NCBI GenBank assembly: GCA_041441455.1
Contig: JASDTB010000051.1
Span: 9,549 to 73,548, forward strand
Length of the DNA stretch: 64,000 nt
Direction of reading: 5' to 3'
Origin: JAFIHK01 sp041441455
GTDB taxonomy: Bacteria > Bacteroidota > Bacteroidia > Bacteroidales > UBA932
Each line of letters opens with the position of its first letter. Position 1 is the stretch's first letter. The notes under the pieces were generated by a model. It did not search any database. It saw nothing but the letters and a program-made list of their open reading frames with translations, and was not told the origin of the DNA. The position numbers and the translations under genes were made by a program. Shown here one piece after another: positions 1-8,725 of this stretch.

Positions 1-1
1 T

Positions 2-679
2 GGTTATAGAGTCGGTCTTGCTGATGCTGATGTTTATGGGCCATCTGTCCCTAAAATGACAGGAACAGAAGATTTCATGCCAACTGTTGACGACTCTTCA
101 GGAAAGGAAATTATTGTCCCTGCAGAAAAATTTGGGGTGAAGTGGATGTCTATAGGTTATTTTGCAAAACCAGACCAGCCTCTTATCTGGAGAGGACCAA
201 TGGCTTGTAATGCTTTAAAACAGATGATTTTGCAAGTAAAATGGGGTGAGCTTGACTTTTTACTTCTCGACCTTCCTCCAGGAACAGGTGATATCCATAT
301 TAGTCTTGTTCATGATATTCCTCTCACAGGTGCTGTAGTAGTAAGTACTCCTCAGGCTGTTGCGCTTGCTGATGTTGAAAAGGGAGTGAATATGTTTAGA
401 AACAAAGACATTAACAAACCTATTTTGGGACTTGTAGAAAATATGTCATGGTTTACTCCGGAAGAACTTCCTGAAAACAAGTATTATATTTTCGGCAAAG
501 ATGGTTGCAAAAAAATGGCAGAACACTTTAAGCTTCCTCTTTTAGGACAAATCCCTATCGTACAAAGCATAAGAGAGAGTGGTGATGAAGGATTGCCTGT
601 TGCTCTATTAGACAGAAAAGATAGCGAGGCTTTCCGCCAAATTGCAGAAAACCTCGTAAATAAAATTGACAGCCTTTAA
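2..679 (+). CDS. mrp: Mrp/NBP35-type ATP-binding protein (5' end outside window)
   Basis: This is a P-loop NTPase of the Mrp/ApbC/NBP35 family, thought to carry or transfer iron-sulfur clusters in the cytoplasm. The reading frame is open from base 2, so the ATG at 56 is internal. The codons before it already encode the family motif DADVYGPSVPKM, so the N-terminal domain and the Walker A loop lie upstream of the window. 225 codons are visible. DLPPGTGD (bases 269-292) is the switch/Walker B-like segment. The usual CxxC cluster-binding pair after ENMSWF is absent; that position reads FTPEELPENK, which I recall as normal for Bacteroidota Mrp, so this is not damage. The 3' end overlaps the convergent yqeY stop by 4 bases. 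Confidence 0.93.
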   Translation, partial: GYRVGLADADVYGPSVPKMTGTEDFMPTVDDSSGKEIIVPAEKFGVKWMSIGYFAKPDQPLIWRGPMACNALKQMILQVKWGELDFLLLDLPPGTGDIHISLVHDIPLTGAVVVSTPQAVALADVEKGVNMFRNKDINKPILGLVENMSWFTPEELPENKYYIFGKDGCKKMAEHFKLPLLGQIPIVQSIRESGDEGLPVALLDRKDSEAFRQIAENLVNKIDSL

Positions 680-1125
680 TTAAGTAGTCTCTTTACAGTC
701 TCTGAGATTACTCGACCATCGGCTTTACCAGACAACTCTTTGGTGGCGACTCCCATAACCTTTCCCATATCGGAAGGCTTTGTTGCTCCCACCTTTTCCA
801 TAATCTGCCTTAGCACTTGCTCTAACTCTTCCTGAGTCATTTGCTTAGGCAGATATATTTCCATAAAACCTGCCTCTGTTAATTCATTCTCCGCTAATTC
901 AGGTCTATTTTGTTGTTTGTAGATTTCGGCAGTCTCTTTTCTTTGCTTCACAAGCTTTTGGATAATCTTTAATACATCATTATCTGATATTTCATGTGAA
1001 GATCCTTCTGATGTTTTTGCAAGAAGTATTGCTGCTTTTATGGCTCTCAATGATTCAAGGCGTGTCTTCTCTTTGGCAAGCATCGCCTCTTTAATATCGT
1101 TGTTAATTTTTAACTCCAGACTCAT
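676..1125 (-). CDS. GatB/YqeY domain-containing protein
   Basis: This 149-residue cytoplasmic protein matches the stand-alone YqeY family, which resembles the tail domain of the GatB amidotransferase subunit. Its role is uncertain; a tRNA-linked function is inferred only from that similarity. An early helical N-terminus (residues 1-60) is followed by the family pattern IYKQQNRPELAENELTEA and IYLPKQMTQEELE, and a C-terminal GKVMG...GKADGR segment. The length is typical. It is the last gene of a leftward run (M48 protease, aspS, oxyR, CNNM protein, yqeY), 10 bases after the CNNM gene, and its stop overlaps the mrp stop. Confidence 0.9.
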   Translation of the reverse strand: MSLELKINNDIKEAMLAKEKTRLESLRAIKAAILLAKTSEGSSHEISDNDVLKIIQKLVKQRKETAEIYKQQNRPELAENELTEAGFMEIYLPKQMTQEELEQVLRQIMEKVGATKPSDMGKVMGVATKELSGKADGRVISETVKRLLN

Positions 1126-1135
1126 AATATTTTGT

Positions 1136-2179
1136 CTATAAATGTTTATACTTATCTTTTCTCTCTCTCCATCTTTCTCTGGCGTATTGTTGCATATCTG
1201 CTACTACATCCCGCTCATCTATGATCTCTAACCCTAAGATTGTCTCTATAATATCTTCGAGGGTTACTATACCTTCGAAACCTCCATATTCATCTACAAC
1301 TTCGGCAATATGGGCCTTTTCTGTAAGGAGTTTTTCCCATAATGTTGTCAATGGCTGAAAATTTGGAACTACAACTAATGGTTTCTTAAGCTCTTTAATC
1401 TTTAAATCAAATTTATCATTCGCCATGCACTCCATAACCTCGTGTCGATGCACAAAGCCAGTCATATTATCTGATGTCTCTAGATAGACAGGGATTCTTG
1501 AGTAGTGCAAAAATTTTTTGTTTTCATAAAACTCTCTTACCGTCATCTCTTCTGATGCTGTTGCAACAACAACTCTAGGCGTCATCACATCTTCGGCTTT
1601 AACAGATCTAAGTTTAATAAGGTTTTGAATGATTTTATTTTCAGTAGTCTTAAAGATTCCCTCCTCTGTTCCAATGTCTACCATCACAGAAACCTCTTCG
1701 CGGCTTACTGTGTGTTCTTTTTCATTTTTAGAAGAAATTATTTTAGTTATCTGCTCAGAAATAATAACTAATGGATATGTTACATAAATCATTCCTTGTA
1801 TAATTCTGGCAGATATTCCTCCTAATGATTTCCAATAGTGAGCACCAACTGATTTTGGTAAGATCTCAGAAAACACTAATATCAATATCGTTAATCCTGC
1901 AGAGATAAGCCCAAAATAGGCATCTCCAAAAAGATCAGTAGCCTCAGCTCCAACTCCTGCAGCACCTATAGTGTGAGAAATTGTGTTTAATGATAGTATC
2001 GCAGAAATCGGTTTGTCAATATTCTCTTTCAGCCTTTTCATCAATATTGCTGATTTGTCTCCTTGACTAATCCTCATATTGACATATGAAGTTGGCATAG
2101 AAAGCAATACCGCTTCCATTACTGAACATAGAAATGACACTGATAGTGCGAGAAATAGATATGTTAAAAGAAGTCCCAT
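1136..2179 (-). CDS. CNNM/CBS-domain membrane protein (hemolysin/TlyC-like)
   Basis: This 347-residue inner-membrane protein has the DUF21/CNNM transmembrane module in residues 1-150 (hydrophobic segments near 3-25, 57-77, 87-112 and 125-145). A pair of CBS domains follows, about residues 195-315, ending in EYGGFEGIVTLEDI. Families of this type are linked to magnesium or other cation export and tolerance. The old name hemolysin is not evidence of toxicity. Unlike the second CNNM protein in this window (26878-28017) it stops soon after the CBS pair and lacks the C-terminal CorC/HlyC domain. It begins 1 base after oxyR ends, so it is probably translated from the same message. Confidence 0.9.
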   Translation of the reverse strand: MGLLLTYLFLALSVSFLCSVMEAVLLSMPTSYVNMRISQGDKSAILMKRLKENIDKPISAILSLNTISHTIGAAGVGAEATDLFGDAYFGLISAGLTILILVFSEILPKSVGAHYWKSLGGISARIIQGMIYVTYPLVIISEQITKIISSKNEKEHTVSREEVSVMVDIGTEEGIFKTTENKIIQNLIKLRSVKAEDVMTPRVVVATASEEMTVREFYENKKFLHYSRIPVYLETSDNMTGFVHRHEVMECMANDKFDLKIKELKKPLVVVPNFQPLTTLWEKLLTEKAHIAEVVDEYGGFEGIVTLEDIIETILGLEIIDERDVVADMQQYARERWRERKDKYKHL

Positions 2180-2180
2180 T

Positions 2181-3107
2181 TTACAGTTTTACCCTAAATT
2201 TGGAAAGTCTTTGGTCAATCATCTGCTTAGGAATAATCTCTTTAATAGATGCTACGATTTCGTTTAAAAGTCGCTCTTTTACAAAGTCTTGACGAAAGAC
2301 AATAGAAATTTCGCGTCTTGGCTCGTATCCAGAAAACTCTCTTATGTTTTTCTTCTGCTTTTCAGATAAACTTGCAACATGTAATTCTGGAATCAAAGTG
2401 TAACCTCCATTTTGATCAACAACGTTGATTAGTGTCTCAATGCTTCCTGCTTCATATTGTTGCATCGCCCCTGTGTCTTGATGGCAGATATTTAAAATTT
2501 GAGTTCTGAAGCAGTGGCCTTCTTGAAGAATCCACATGCTCTGAGGTTTCAAATCATTTTCTGATATTTTATCTTTTTTGAAAAGCTCTTCTCCTGGAGA
2601 GACATAGATCAAGAACTTTTCATAATAAACAGGGATTTCTAAGATTGATGGCTCATCTAAAGGAGTGGACAAGATTGCAATATCAATATCTGCACTTTTC
2701 AGTTTTTCTATTATTGTTGCGGTTCTCATCTCCGATACTTTGCATTTAAGATCGGGGAGGTTCTCTCTAAATTCAGTAAATAATTTTGGTAATAGATATG
2801 GTGCTATTGTAGGAATAATCCCCATCTTCAACTCTCCAGAGACGCTCTCTTTGTTACTTGACGAGATCTCTTTTAGCTGACTTACATTGAATAAGATAAC
2901 TTTTGCTTGAGCAATTATCTGCTCACCTATCGGATTTGTTGCAACTGGAGACTTTGTCCTGTCGAAAATCTCAACTCCCAACTCTTCCTCTAGTCTTTGA
3001 ACCATCATAGAAAGAGTTGGTTGAGTTACTCCGCATGATAATGCAGCTTTAGCAAAATGCTTATATCTGTCTACTGCAACTATGTACTCTAATTGCTGAA
3101 TATTCAT
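2181..3107 (-). CDS. oxyR: LysR-type peroxide sensor OxyR
   Basis: This is a 308-residue LysR-family regulator with an N-terminal winged helix-turn-helix (residues 1-60) and a periplasmic-binding-like effector domain. It is assigned to OxyR because cysteines fall at positions 199 and 208 in the segment GHCFRTQILNIC. That matches the spacing and numbering of the peroxide-reactive pair in Escherichia coli OxyR, which forms a disulfide when hydrogen peroxide rises and switches on catalase and peroxiredoxin genes. None of those targets is in the window. It sits between aspS (2 bases) and the CNNM gene (1 base) in a tight leftward operon, so it is probably not autoregulated from its own divergent promoter as in enterics. 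Confidence 0.92.
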   Translation of the reverse strand: MNIQQLEYIVAVDRYKHFAKAALSCGVTQPTLSMMVQRLEEELGVEIFDRTKSPVATNPIGEQIIAQAKVILFNVSQLKEISSSNKESVSGELKMGIIPTIAPYLLPKLFTEFRENLPDLKCKVSEMRTATIIEKLKSADIDIAILSTPLDEPSILEIPVYYEKFLIYVSPGEELFKKDKISENDLKPQSMWILQEGHCFRTQILNICHQDTGAMQQYEAGSIETLINVVDQNGGYTLIPELHVASLSEKQKKNIREFSGYEPRREISIVFRQDFVKERLLNEIVASIKEIIPKQMIDQRLSKFRVKL

Positions 3108-3109
3108 TT

Positions 3110-4882
3110 TTAGTCTTGTTTTGGAATATATGTGCTCTGTAAGAAGAGTTCATCCATTTGTGATCTATCTATTGGAGACGGAGCGTCAAGCATTACATCT
3201 CTTCCTGAATTATTTTTAGGGAATGCAATATAATCTCTGATTGTCTCTTGTCCTCCAAATAGAGCACAGAAGCGGTCGAATCCAAATGCGATTCCACCAT
3301 GAGGAGGCGCTCCATATTTGAATGCATTGATAATGAAACCAAATTTTCTTTGAGCAGACTCCTCTGAGAAACCAAGCACTTCAAACATTCTCTTTTGAAC
3401 ATTTGAATCATGTATTCTAATTGATCCACCTCCGATTTCTGTTCCATTTAGTACAAAATCGTATGCATTTGCACAAACTGATGCTAGCTCTTCTTTATTA
3501 TTACTGAAGAACTTCTCCATATCCTCTGGTTTTGGAGAGGTGAATGGGTGGTGCATTGCGTAGAAACGCTCTGTCTCTTCGTCCCACTCCAATAGAGGGA
3601 AATCGCATACCCAAAGTGGAGCAAACTCCTCTTTTTTTCTCAATCCTAGTCTGTTTCCCATCTCTATACGAAGTACTCCTAAGGCCTCTTGAGTCTTCTT
3701 TTTTGCTCCTGCTAATATCAGAATTAGGTCTCCCTCTTTAGCATTTGATCTGTCTGCAATTTGTTTTAAATCTTCGGCTGTATAAAATTTATCAACTGAT
3801 GATTTTAATCCATCTTTTGAAACTCTTATATAGACTAACCCTTTTGCTCCGATTTGTGGTCGTTTTACCCACTCAGTTAGTTCGTCAATCTGCTTTCTGG
3901 TGTATTCAGAAGCTTCTGGCACACATATTCCTCCGATATAATCTACAGAATCGAAAACTGAGAAATTCTTGCCTTTTACTAAGTCTGTTATCTCAGTCAA
4001 CTTCATTTCAAACCTGATATCTGGTTTGTCGGAACCATATAAGTTCATTGCATCTGCATAAGACATTCTTGGAAATGCCCAATTGATATCTATCTTTAAT
4101 ACATTCTTGAATAGAGCTTTGCACATTCCTTCAAATGTTGACAAGATGTCTTCTCTTTCAACGAATGACATTTCACAGTCTATTTGTGTAAATTCTGGTT
4201 GTCTGTCTGCTCTAAGGTCTTCGTCTCTAAAGCATCTTACAATTTGAAAATATCTATCGTATCCGGCAACCATCAATAGTTGTTTGAACTGTTGTGGACT
4301 TTGTGGTAATGCATAGAACTCTCCTGGGTTCATTCTTGATGGAACAACAAAGTCTCTTGCTCCTTCTGGAGTAGAGCTAATCAAAACAGGTGTCTCAATC
4401 TCCATAAAGCCTATGCTATCGAGATATGTTCTGACCTCTCTTGCCATTCTATGTCTGAGTTCTAAAGCTCTTTTTAGTGGATTTCTGCGTAGATCCAAGT
4501 ATCTGAATTTTGCTCTAATATCTTCACCTCCGTCAGTATCGTCTTCTATTGTGAAAGGAGGTGTCTGAGCTTTATTTAATACATTTACAGACTGTAGTTT
4601 AATCTCAATCTCGCCTGTGGCAATTTTATTGTTCTTTGCAGCTCTCTCAACTACAACTCCCTCCGCTTGTATAACATACTCTCTTCCAAGCGATTCTGCA
4701 ACTATATTTAGTTCATGGGATGCTCCATCGTCTACAACCAATTGCGTGATTCCATATCGGTCCCTTAGATCTATGAAGGTCATTCCGCCCATTTTTCTAA
4801 TCTTCTGAACCCATCCGGCAAGTTTTACTCTTTCGCCTGCATTTCCAATTCGCAGTTCTCCGCAAGTGTGTGATCTGTACAT
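3110..4882 (-). CDS. aspS: aspartyl-tRNA synthetase
   Basis: This class II synthetase charges tRNA-Asp with aspartate. At 590 residues it has the length of the bacterial type. It shows an N-terminal OB-fold anticodon domain (about 1-110), class II motif 2 with FRDEDLRADRQPEFTQ, the bacterial GAD insertion in the middle, and motif 3 near the C-terminus as GIAFGFDRF. The start ATG at 4882 gives MYRSHTCGEL, the usual bacterial AspRS opening. It follows the M48 protease gene by 36 bases and is followed by oxyR at 2 bases. Confidence 0.97.
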   Translation of the reverse strand: MYRSHTCGELRIGNAGERVKLAGWVQKIRKMGGMTFIDLRDRYGITQLVVDDGASHELNIVAESLGREYVIQAEGVVVERAAKNNKIATGEIEIKLQSVNVLNKAQTPPFTIEDDTDGGEDIRAKFRYLDLRRNPLKRALELRHRMAREVRTYLDSIGFMEIETPVLISSTPEGARDFVVPSRMNPGEFYALPQSPQQFKQLLMVAGYDRYFQIVRCFRDEDLRADRQPEFTQIDCEMSFVEREDILSTFEGMCKALFKNVLKIDINWAFPRMSYADAMNLYGSDKPDIRFEMKLTEITDLVKGKNFSVFDSVDYIGGICVPEASEYTRKQIDELTEWVKRPQIGAKGLVYIRVSKDGLKSSVDKFYTAEDLKQIADRSNAKEGDLILILAGAKKKTQEALGVLRIEMGNRLGLRKKEEFAPLWVCDFPLLEWDEETERFYAMHHPFTSPKPEDMEKFFSNNKEELASVCANAYDFVLNGTEIGGGSIRIHDSNVQKRMFEVLGFSEESAQRKFGFIINAFKYGAPPHGGIAFGFDRFCALFGGQETIRDYIAFPKNNSGRDVMLDAPSPIDRSQMDELFLQSTYIPKQD

Positions 4883-4918
4883 ATTCTTTGTGTTAATTAA
4901 AGTCCAAAATTAATATTT

Positions 4919-5722
4919 TTATTTCTTTTTATAAGTTTTCTCTATTTCAGGTAGTATTTCTTTGATTTTAACTATCCTGTTTTGGTCAGAAGGGTGAGTA
5001 CTTAAAAATTCAGATTTTGCTCCTCCTTTTTGCATCATTGCTTCCCAAAAAAGTGGGGCAGAATTGATATTATATCCAGCTAAAGCCATAATAATTACTC
5101 CTATTTTATCTGCTTCGTATTCGTGTTTTCTTGAATAAGGGAGTAGTATTCCGACCCTTGCACCTACATTGAATGCTATGTTAAAGATTGCTTGGTTTCT
5201 TTGTTGGTTTTCGCCTCCTATCATTTGTGAAACAATGCTTCCAGCTGTTCCAACCAACGCCTCTTGACTCATTCTTTCATTCCCATGTTTTGCTATTGCA
5301 TGGGCTATTTCGTGACCCATCACAACTGCAATTTTGTCTGGTGTGTCGGTGTATTTAAAGATTCCTTCATAGAATACAATCTTTCCATTAGGTAAACAAA
5401 ATGCATTAACTTGATCATTGTCTGCGACAGAAAATTGCCAGTTAAATTTTTTATACTCTGCCTCTAATCCTCTCTCTTTCATATATGCATAAACAGCATC
5501 TGTCATTCTCTTACCAACTTTATTAACAGATTCATGATATTTTTTATTTTGAGAGAACTTCATTTCTGCTTTAAACTGATTATATGACTGGTCGCTAAGA
5601 GACATTATCTGTTCATCCGAAAAAAGCAAAAACTGTTTTCTTCCAGTCATCATAACTTTTCCGCAACTAGAGAGTATAATTCCGGCAAGTATCAGTGAGG
5701 CAATTATAAAAAACCTATTCAT
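4919..5722 (-). CDS. M48-family metalloprotease, lipoprotein
   Basis: This 267-residue zinc peptidase is probably anchored in the envelope. A signal peptide ends in the lipobox LSSC with the lipidated cysteine at 20. The zinc site is complete: HEIAH at residues 137-141 gives two histidines and the catalytic glutamate, and E203 in HEYEADKIG is the third ligand. Members such as LoiP/BepA/YcaL act in quality control of outer-membrane proteins, so a similar role is inferred here. It is the first gene of the leftward run with aspS, and a TATCTTTG box lies 29 bases upstream of the start (5751-5758). Confidence 0.93.
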   Translation of the reverse strand: MNRFFIIASLILAGIILSSCGKVMMTGRKQFLLFSDEQIMSLSDQSYNQFKAEMKFSQNKKYHESVNKVGKRMTDAVYAYMKERGLEAEYKKFNWQFSVADNDQVNAFCLPNGKIVFYEGIFKYTDTPDKIAVVMGHEIAHAIAKHGNERMSQEALVGTAGSIVSQMIGGENQQRNQAIFNIAFNVGARVGILLPYSRKHEYEADKIGVIIMALAGYNINSAPLFWEAMMQKGGAKSEFLSTHPSDQNRIVKIKEILPEIEKTYKKK

Positions 5723-5750
5723 ACGTATTCTGATGTATATGTTTATAGTG

Positions 5751-5758
5751 CAAAGATA
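5751..5758 (-). promoter_or_regulatory. -7 promoter box for the M48 protease/aspS run
   Basis: TATCTTTG on the minus strand matches the Bacteroidota -7 consensus TAnnTTTG. It lies 28 bases before the protease start and back to back with the thyA box on the other strand. Confidence 0.6.
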
Positions 5759-5760
5759 AC

Positions 5761-5768
5761 TATATTTG
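5761..5768 (+). promoter_or_regulatory. -7 promoter box for thyA
   Basis: TATATTTG on the plus strand matches TAnnTTTG, 45 bases before the thyA start. The two divergent boxes are only 2 bases apart, so polymerase binding at one should exclude the other. Confidence 0.6.
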
Positions 5769-5813
5769 CGGATGTAGTTTTAGTTAAATAACGAAAGCTT
5801 ATATTTATACAAA

Positions 5814-6608
5814 ATGCAGACTTATCTCTCTCTTTTACAGCATATAAAAGATACTGGACTTGTTAAAAGTGACAGGACTGGTACTGGAACTATCAGTGTT
5901 TTTGGATATCAAATGAGGTTTAATCTTTCTGATGGATTTCCTCTGTTAACAACTAAAAAGGTTCATATGAAGTCAATCATTCATGAGCTACTATGGTTCA
6001 TAAATGGTGATACAAATATCAAATACCTCAATGATAACGGAGTAACGATTTGGGATGAGTGGGCTAACGAAGATGGTGAGTTAGGTCCAGTCTATGGAAA
6101 ACAATGGAGATCGTGGCACTCTTCTGATGGTAGAGTTATTGATCAATTATCTGAATTGATTGAGGGTCTTAAAAAAAATCCGGACTCAAGAAGACATATT
6201 ATTTCTGCATGGAATGTGGGTGATTTAAATAAGATGGCCCTACCTCCTTGCCATGCGCTTTTCCAGTTTTATGTTGCTGACGGAAAATTATCTTGCCAGC
6301 TTTATCAAAGGAGTGCAGACGTCTTTTTAGGGGTACCTTTCAATATTGCCTCATATGCGCTTTTCACGATGATGATTGCCCAAGTTTGTGGTTATGAGGC
6401 GGGCGAATTTATTCATACTCTTGGAGATGCTCACATCTATACCAACCATTTAGAACAGGTGGATTTACAGCTTTCAAGGAAGCCTAAGGTTTTGCCTAAA
6501 ATGTTAATTAATCCTAATGTAAAGAATATTTTAGACTTTAAGTACGAGGATTTTTCACTGACAGGATACAATCCTGATCCTGCAATTAAAGCCCCAATTG
6601 CTATTTAA
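5814..6608 (+). CDS. thyA: thymidylate synthase
   Basis: It makes dTMP from dUMP using methylene-tetrahydrofolate, producing dihydrofolate. At 264 residues it is collinear with the Escherichia coli enzyme. The catalytic cysteine falls at 146 in LPPCHALFQF, R21 in SDRTGTG, and the phosphate-binding pair R126-R127 in DSRRH, all at the classical numbers. The start ATG at 5814 gives MQTYLSLLQH. The dihydrofolate product is recycled by the reductase encoded 15 bases downstream, so the pair forms the usual thyA-folA unit. Confidence 0.98.
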   Translation: MQTYLSLLQHIKDTGLVKSDRTGTGTISVFGYQMRFNLSDGFPLLTTKKVHMKSIIHELLWFINGDTNIKYLNDNGVTIWDEWANEDGELGPVYGKQWRSWHSSDGRVIDQLSELIEGLKKNPDSRRHIISAWNVGDLNKMALPPCHALFQFYVADGKLSCQLYQRSADVFLGVPFNIASYALFTMMIAQVCGYEAGEFIHTLGDAHIYTNHLEQVDLQLSRKPKVLPKMLINPNVKNILDFKYEDFSLTGYNPDPAIKAPIAI

Positions 6609-6623
6609 TCTTAAAAAATCGTG

Positions 6624-7106
6624 ATGAATATTATAGTTGCCGTTGCAAAAAACAATGCTATAGGAAAAAACAATAATCTTCTATGGCATATTAAAGAAGA
6701 TCTTGTCTATTTCAAGAAAACCACACTTGGTGCTACGGTTGTCATGGGAAGGAAAACTTTTGAATCGATAGGTAAGCCTCTTCCGGGAAGGAGGAATGTC
6801 GTTGTTTCTAAAACTATGAATGAAATAGAGGGAATTGAAATTTTTAGATCTATTGATCAGGCTTTAGGCAGTTGTTCTTCAAATGAGGAGGTTTTTATTA
6901 TTGGTGGAGGAGAGATCTATAAACAATCTATTAGCTTAGTTCAAAGAATTTTTTTGACAATAGTTGATGTTAATATTCCTGATGCCGATACATTTTTTCC
7001 TGAATTAGATATGAGCCAATGGAGAGAGGTCTTTCGAGAAGACCATTCCAGAGGTGTTTCATTCGAACATCCGTTTTCATTTATCGTTCTAGATCGTGTA
7101 AACTAG
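6624..7106 (+). CDS. folA: dihydrofolate reductase
   Basis: It reduces dihydrofolate to tetrahydrofolate with NADPH, closing the cycle opened by thyA. The 160-residue protein has the family opening IIVAVAKNNAIGKNN, the substrate-site LLWHIKEDL, the NADPH loop VVMGRKTFESIGKPLPGR and the EVFIIGGGEIY strand. I chose the ATG at 6624; an in-frame GTG at 6621 would add a single residue. Its stop codon TAG (7104-7106) overlaps the GTG start of the next gene by one base, which suggests translational coupling. Confidence 0.96.
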   Translation: MNIIVAVAKNNAIGKNNNLLWHIKEDLVYFKKTTLGATVVMGRKTFESIGKPLPGRRNVVVSKTMNEIEGIEIFRSIDQALGSCSSNEEVFIIGGGEIYKQSISLVQRIFLTIVDVNIPDADTFFPELDMSQWREVFREDHSRGVSFEHPFSFIVLDRVN

Positions 7107-8725
7107 TGAATATTTGGAGGATCATATTTATTTCTCTCCTATTTTCATCATGTACCTACTTAGACAGGAAAAATGATGAAATGGTCTCTTTTATTGATGA
7201 ATTAGAGTTAAGACCATATGCTGTAGAATCAAAATTTCAGGCAATTGATAGCTCTTCATTATCCTCTCTATATTCTATTAATCTCTACTCATTGTCAAAA
7301 TCTCTTTATTTAGCTGATTATAAAAGAGTCATCCCAGACGAAAAACAATTAGAAATACTTCACAACTATTTTGAAAAGACCAGTCACAGAGAATATGTCA
7401 TTATAAGCACATATCTTCAAGGCTTAATTCTTTATTCTAAAGGAGATTATAGAAAATCACTTATTACTTTTCTTGAAACAATAGAACTCTCAAAACGTGC
7501 AGATTACAATCTGTTTCATATTAAGGCTCTATATTTTTCTGGAAACATATATTTAGATAATCTTTTATATGAAGAGGCTATTAAAAAGTATAAGGAGGCA
7601 ATAGCTCTGTGTGATTCTAAAAATTTAGTTATAAGAACCAAGGGGAAAATTTATAATAGCTTAGCAGAAGCATTGTTTAAAATGAATCATCCAGATTCTG
7701 CGCTACTTTATATTGAAAAATCAATTCGATTTGCCGAGCAGATTTTTGATAAACAGACTATTGATAAGTCATACTTTATAAAGACCAAAATATTATCATC
7801 TATCAATGACTTAGCTGGCGCACAACAATCACTTAGAAAAATCTCTCCCGAATTTCGAGTTACTATTCCGTTAAAAGATTTTTCTGATTTCATAGTAAAG
7901 ATAAAAATAAGAGATACTTTGACAATGTCAATAGAGGACATACAAAGATCAATAAGTTCAAAAAAATTATTCAATTATGAAAACTATAAGTCTCTTTACA
8001 ACCTGTATAAAGAAAAGAGGGATTATAAAGATGCTCTAAATGCTTTAAAAATATATTCAAACTATAAAGATTCAATAGAAAATATTAATACAAACAATTA
8101 TCTAAAGGAGAGTGAGGAGATATTCAATACTGAACTAAATAAGTTAAAAAAAGAACAACTAAAACAAAATACTATAAAGCTTTTACTTTTTATTGTCTTA
8201 TTGAGTCTAATTATATTTTTATCCCTGTATTATTTTTGGAAAGTAAAAAGAGATCTTTACAATTTTAATATTAAACAAAAAGAGGATAACATAATGTTAT
8301 TTCGGGATCTTCTTAAGAGCAGACTTGAATTAATTAGAACAGTGTTAAATTTACTTTTTTTATATGGAGAAACCAAAAGCTTTAATAAAAAAATATTTGA
8401 AACACTAACCATTAACTCTTTTGGTGAAGATGTGCTAAATAATTTTCTAAAATTGGTAAATAAGTCAAATTTTGGAATTATTGACTTCCTAAAAATAAAT
8501 TATCCAAATTTAAGCTTCAACGATTTAGCATTTTGTGGATTTATTATAACTGAATTTTCTGCAGAAGAGATATCCGTACTCTATGATTATCAGTCCGAAT
8601 CAGGATATTACATGAAATCGAAAAGAATTTGTTTTAAGCTCAATACTGAAAAAAATCTCCCAACTTTTCTTTTTGAATTAAAGACTTTATTAATTGAAAA
8701 ATCTAAAAAAAATGAGAGTCTTTAA
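7106..8725 (+). CDS. lipoprotein TPR-transmembrane-HTH-like protein, copy 1
   Basis: This 539-residue protein of unknown function appears to be a membrane-spanning regulator. The GTG at 7106 is chosen because it gives MNIWRIIFISLLFSSC, a lipoprotein signal with Cys16; the same frame is open further upstream but only inside folA. Residues about 60-300 are tetratricopeptide-like helices, for example around YLDNLLYEEAIKKY. One hydrophobic span follows a lysine-rich helix (about 359-380). The C-terminal 150 residues look cytoplasmic and end in a degenerate LuxR-type helix-turn-helix: LAFCGFIITEFSAEEISVLY, then the KSKRICFKL helix. The next gene is a paralogue overlapping by 14 bases. What it senses and which genes it controls cannot be told from the sequence. 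Confidence 0.75.
   Translation: MNIWRIIFISLLFSSCTYLDRKNDEMVSFIDELELRPYAVESKFQAIDSSSLSSLYSINLYSLSKSLYLADYKRVIPDEKQLEILHNYFEKTSHREYVIISTYLQGLILYSKGDYRKSLITFLETIELSKRADYNLFHIKALYFSGNIYLDNLLYEEAIKKYKEAIALCDSKNLVIRTKGKIYNSLAEALFKMNHPDSALLYIEKSIRFAEQIFDKQTIDKSYFIKTKILSSINDLAGAQQSLRKISPEFRVTIPLKDFSDFIVKIKIRDTLTMSIEDIQRSISSKKLFNYENYKSLYNLYKEKRDYKDALNALKIYSNYKDSIENINTNNYLKESEEIFNTELNKLKKEQLKQNTIKLLLFIVLLSLIIFLSLYYFWKVKRDLYNFNIKQKEDNIMLFRDLLKSRLELIRTVLNLLFLYGETKSFNKKIFETLTINSFGEDVLNNFLKLVNKSNFGIIDFLKINYPNLSFNDLAFCGFIITEFSAEEISVLYDYQSESGYYMKSKRICFKLNTEKNLPTFLFELKTLLIEKSKKNESL

Noticed and set aside
1136..2179. Hemolysin call for the CNNM protein
   Set aside because: The family name is historical; the domains indicate a membrane cation-related protein, not a toxin.
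7019..7105. Upstream extension of the first TPR-HTH frame inside folA
   Set aside because: It lies wholly in another frame of folA and has no signal peptide; the GTG at 7106 gives a clean lipoprotein start.
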